From an uncultured Halobacteriovorax sp. (lineage in GTDB: Bacteria > Bdellovibrionota > Bacteriovoracia > Bacteriovoracales > Bacteriovoracaceae), in assembly GCA_913061265.1 (NCBI GenBank), contig CAJXVS010000007.1, positions 1-64,000 on the forward strand: a stretch of 64,000 nt of DNA, read 5' to 3'. Positions 61,135 through 64,000 of this stretch are shown here, piece by piece. Numbering within the stretch: position 1 is the stretch's first letter; each line of letters starts with the position of its first letter. Below the pieces are notes generated by a model. The model did no database searches. It had not been told where the DNA came from and saw only the letters and a program-made list of their open reading frames with translations. Made by a program: the position numbers and the translations under genes.

Positions 61135-61171
61135 GGTCCTCCAAGACGCCCATTAATAGGGGGTTAGGACC
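61135..61171. repeat. Inverted repeat between clpX and lon
   Basis: GGTCCT (61135-61140) and AGGACC (61166-61171) flank an inner pairing of GCCC with GGG(G). It lies directly after the clpX terminator and may be part of the lon control region or a second hairpin. Function unknown. Confidence 0.45.
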
Positions 61172-61218
61172 ATTCTAAACACCAATTCTTTATTGTTGTC
61201 TCACTTCGTCGGGAAATA

Positions 61219-61245
61219 TTGACCGAAAAAAAAAGCTCCCATAAT
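61219..61245 (+). promoter_or_regulatory. Sigma-70-type promoter candidate for lon
   Basis: TTGACC (61219-61224), 15 bp, CATAAT (61240-61245), with a run of nine A in the spacer. About 100 bp lie between it and the lon start. A classical heat-shock promoter was not recognised. Confidence 0.35.
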
Positions 61246-61343
61246 TTCCTAACTTAGGGTTAAAATAGAGTATACGGTTCTTCCGATTGGACAAGATGTC
61301 CTATATATCTGGAAGACAAACCCTAAGTAGTACAGGAGGTACT

Positions 61344-63761
61344 ATGTCGGAGTCTAAGTCTGAAACATCAAAACGATTTCCTCTTCTTCCTCTTAGAGAC
61401 GTCATCATCTTTCCTCACATGGTTGTTCCACTTTTCGTCGGTAGAGAAAAGTCGATAGCAGCCCTTGAAGAAGCGGCCAAGAATAATAATGAATTATTCC
61501 TTGTTACCCAAAAAGATGCCAGCGTTCTAAACCCTGATAGGGAAGATGTTTACGACGTAGGAACTGTCGTTAATATTATTCAAATGCTGCGTCTGCCAGA
61601 TAATACGGTAAAAGTATTAATCGAAGGTAAGTACAGAGCGAACGTATCTGAATTTCATTCAAGTAATGAAGGCTACTGGGCTGACGTTACTAAATGTAAG
61701 CCAGCTGTTAAGGATCAAGTGAATCTTGAAGCTACAATGAGAAGCATCAAGAGTATCTTTGAGCAGTACGTGAAACTTAATAAGAGAATCCCACCGGAAC
61801 TTCTTATGAGTATTTCATCTATTACTGACCCTTCACGTCTAGCTGATATCATAGTTGCTCACCTAACAATGAAGATACCTGAGAAGCAAGAGATTCTTGA
61901 AGCTGTAGAAGTAGAGAAGAGGCTACATCTATTACTAGAGAAGATGCAGGGTGAAATTGAAATCATCAATGTAGAAAGAAGAATAAGATCACGTGTTAAA
62001 ACTCAAATGGAGAAGTCTCAAAAAGAGTACTACCTTAATGAGCAGATGAACGCGATCCAAAAAGAACTTGGTCAAAAAGACGATGGTAAGACTGACATCC
62101 AAGAGATGGAAGAGAAGCTTGAAGCTAAGAATATGCCTGAAGAAGCCAAACTTAAGACGGCTAAAGAGATCAAGAAGTTAAAGTCTATGTCACCAATGTC
62201 AGCTGAGGCTGCCGTTGTCAGAAACTATATCGATTGGATGATTAATCTTCCATGGAATGAGTACACTGAAGACAATAATTCTGTGGCCCACGCAAGAGAA
62301 GTTCTTGATAACGGTCATTACGGAATGAAAGATGTAAAAGATAGAATTGTTGAATACCTTGCGGTTAGATCATTACTAACTGAAGAGGGTAGAGGAACAA
62401 TTCTTTGTCTTGCAGGTCCTCCAGGTGTTGGTAAAACATCTATCGCGAAGTCCCTAGCAGAATCCCTTGGAAGAGAATTCCAAAGAATCTCTCTTGGTGG
62501 TGTTCGTGATGAGTCTGAGATTAGAGGACATAGAAGAACTTATGTTGGTGCCATGCCAGGTAAGATTGTTAACGCTCTTAAGAAAGCGGGAACATCAAAC
62601 CCACTTATCCTTTTAGATGAAATCGATAAAATGAGCTCTGATATGAGAGGGGATCCAGCTTCAGCTATGCTTGAAGTCCTTGATCCTGAGCAAAATAAAA
62701 ACTTTGGCGATCATTATATTGAAGTTGAGTACGACCTCTCTAAAGTAATGTTCGTTATGACAGCAAATGATCTAGGAGCAATCCCAGGACCACTTCGCGA
62801 TAGAATGGAAATCATCCATGTTTCTGGATACACACCTTCAGAGAAAATGCAGATTGGTAAACGCTACCTTTTAAAGAAAGCAACTAAAGGTAACGGACTT
62901 TACGATTATAAAGTCACTATCAATGACAATGTTATGGAAGAGATCGTTCGTGGCTATACTAGAGAAGCAGGAGTTCGTGAGTTCGAAAGACTTATCAACA
63001 CTGTTTGTAGAAAGATTGCCACTGAAGTCGTTGAGAAAGATCATGAAAAAGGAAAGAAGTTCAACGTAACTTCAAAGCAACTTCCAAAATATCTTGGACC
63101 TAAGAAAAGAGACGGGAAAGAGATTGAAGATACGCCACAAATTGGACTGGTTAACGGTCTAGCTTGGACTTCAGTTGGTGGAGAGATCCTCAATATTGAA
63201 GTTATTACTGTTCCTGGAAATGGGAAGATTCAGACAACAGGTAAATTAGGCGATGTGATGCAAGAATCAGCGAAAGCTGCACTAACGTATGTGAGATCAA
63301 TTAGCCCTCAGCTCGGAATCGATGCAGAGTGGTACTCCAAGAATGATATCCATGTACATGTGCCTGAAGGGGCAACACCAAAAGATGGTCCTTCAGCTGG
63401 TATTACAATGACGACGGCACTTGTTTCTGCGATTACTGGGATTCCAGTATTCCAAACAGTTGCTATGACTGGTGAAGTAACCTTGAGGGGAAGGGTACTT
63501 CCAATTGGTGGACTAAAAGAGAAGATGCTCGCTGCTAAACAAGCAGGTGTTGAAACGATTATTATTCCACAGCAAAACGCTAAAGACTTAATTGAAATTC
63601 CAGAAGAAATTAAATCAGGTCTAACTATTCACCCAGTATCTCATGTTGATGATGTGCTCAAATTAGCCCTTGAGTTAACAGAACCAGAGAAGTTCATGAA
63701 GGTTGTAGGCCTTAAAGTTCTTAAAGATGAGACAGCCGGTGAAATGGGTGTTGCAAACTAA
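61344..63761 (+). CDS. lon: ATP-dependent serine protease Lon
   Basis: With the ATG at 61344 the protein has 805 residues, normal for LonA. The N-terminal LAN domain starts with FPLLPLRDVIIFPHMVVPLF; Walker A is GPPGVGKTS, and the proteolytic Ser684-Lys727 pair is in KDGPSAG and LKEKMLAAKQ. It degrades misfolded and regulatory proteins and is often stress induced. AGGAGGT 3-10 nt upstream decides this start; a TTG 57 nt earlier is rejected. Confidence 0.96.
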   Translation: MSESKSETSKRFPLLPLRDVIIFPHMVVPLFVGREKSIAALEEAAKNNNELFLVTQKDASVLNPDREDVYDVGTVVNIIQMLRLPDNTVKVLIEGKYRANVSEFHSSNEGYWADVTKCKPAVKDQVNLEATMRSIKSIFEQYVKLNKRIPPELLMSISSITDPSRLADIIVAHLTMKIPEKQEILEAVEVEKRLHLLLEKMQGEIEIINVERRIRSRVKTQMEKSQKEYYLNEQMNAIQKELGQKDDGKTDIQEMEEKLEAKNMPEEAKLKTAKEIKKLKSMSPMSAEAAVVRNYIDWMINLPWNEYTEDNNSVAHAREVLDNGHYGMKDVKDRIVEYLAVRSLLTEEGRGTILCLAGPPGVGKTSIAKSLAESLGREFQRISLGGVRDESEIRGHRRTYVGAMPGKIVNALKKAGTSNPLILLDEIDKMSSDMRGDPASAMLEVLDPEQNKNFGDHYIEVEYDLSKVMFVMTANDLGAIPGPLRDRMEIIHVSGYTPSEKMQIGKRYLLKKATKGNGLYDYKVTINDNVMEEIVRGYTREAGVREFERLINTVCRKIATEVVEKDHEKGKKFNVTSKQLPKYLGPKKRDGKEIEDTPQIGLVNGLAWTSVGGEILNIEVITVPGNGKIQTTGKLGDVMQESAKAALTYVRSISPQLGIDAEWYSKNDIHVHVPEGATPKDGPSAGITMTTALVSAITGIPVFQTVAMTGEVTLRGRVLPIGGLKEKMLAAKQAGVETIIIPQQNAKDLIEIPEEIKSGLTIHPVSHVDDVLKLALELTEPEKFMKVVGLKVLKDETAGEMGVAN

Positions 63762-63791
63762 AACAGTTTTTTAAATTTAACGAATAACTAG

Positions 63792-63814
63792 GGCCCTCTA
63801 TATGAGGGCCTTTT
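63792..63814 (+). terminator. Rho-independent terminator after lon
   Basis: A 7-bp GGCCCTC / GAGGGCC stem with a TATAT loop and TTTT. Confidence 0.7.
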
Positions 63815-63871
63815 AATTGTTCAGAATCCTAAGTAGTGTTAAAATATCTTTAAGCTTAAAAAGGATGATCT

Positions 63872-64000
63872 ATGCAGGAAGTTAACGATAGTAAGTTTAA
63901 TATGTGGCGTGCCTCGATGGCCGTTATTTACTTAGATGGAAGGGTGACGAAGGAAGAAGAGGCCTGGGCTGAATCGAAGATTCAAGATCTACCTTTTTCT
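63872..64000 (+). CDS. 5' end of a TerB-like gene (runs out of window)
   Basis: The first 43 residues are present, from an ATG with AAGGA upstream. MWRASMAVIYLDGRVTKEE resembles the start of the tellurite-resistance TerB-like helical domain, which often has ADG-x-(V/I)-xx-E-E, here LDGRVTKEEE. The remainder is outside, so the call is tentative. Confidence 0.5.
   Translation, partial: MQEVNDSKFNMWRASMAVIYLDGRVTKEEEAWAESKIQDLPFS

Noticed and set aside
61287-61343. TTG start for lon 57 nt upstream
   Set aside because: AGGAGGT directly before the ATG at 61344 and the usual Lon N-terminus support the later start.

Overview
The window is chromosomal DNA from a Gram-negative bacterium, most likely a predatory or predator-related member of Bdellovibrionota (Bacteriovorax/Halobacteriovorax-like). 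The grounds are the gene set and style: many short-spaced genes on both strands, many lipoproteins with clear lipoboxes, outer-membrane barrels, a lysine/alanine-rich H1-like protein, low-to-moderate GC with AGGAGG-type ribosome sites, and bacterial housekeeping genes (miaB, rsmD, coaD, clpP, clpX, lon). The taxon is an inference; no rRNA or tRNA gene was seen.

Region 1 (1-24 kb) is a surface and envelope region. It opens inside a giant repeat adhesin (29 complete ~121-residue Ig-like units plus a partial one, then an FN3 domain, an unassigned beta-rich region and a C-terminal LamG-like domain). A single-domain response regulator and a two-gene operon with a degenerate alkaline-phosphatase-fold membrane protein follow. 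Next are a 1495-residue lipoprotein with GLUG and FG-GAP/VCBS repeats, a lipoprotein with two WHH-type HNH nuclease domains, an LpxR-type lipid A deacylase, and a secreted protein with an unusual 24-cysteine repeat region.

Region 2 (24-31.7 kb) holds System II cytochrome c maturation (CcsA/ResC and ResB), a DUF1624 membrane protein, a penicillin-acylase-family hydrolase, a thiamine-pyrophosphokinase-like gene, a small c-type cytochrome and a GNAT gene. Region 3 (31.8-32.8 kb) is an H1-like protein gene followed by 570 bp of non-coding DNA with a direct repeat and several hairpins presenting GGA in the loop, a layout like CsrA-titrating RNAs.

Region 4 (32.8-46 kb) contains miaB, an outer-membrane barrel, a zinc aminopeptidase-like lipoprotein, gshB, another lipoprotein, an ECF-sigma-like/ZAS anti-sigma pair, a TonB-like protein, a degenerate histidine-kinase-like protein, a ChaN-type protein and a 954-residue protein resembling a decayed N6-DNA methyltransferase. 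Region 5 (46-58.9 kb) contains a small conserved-looking acidic protein, rsmD-coaD-aminotransferase, a lipoprotein/barrel pair, a PIN-PhoH ATPase with a PilZ protein, two overlapping fatty-acid-desaturase paralogues, a methyltransferase, an SGNH/DedA pair and a 2-Cys peroxiredoxin. Region 6 (59-64 kb) is the protein quality-control block clpP-clpX-lon, ending in the start of a TerB-like gene.

Cross-cutting signals: three genes (14757-, 37904-, 46275+) are preceded by sequences close to the FliA/sigma-28 consensus, and the phoH leader carries a GGA-loop hairpin like those in the 32.3 kb intergenic region. No CRISPR array, insertion sequence or prophage was recognised.
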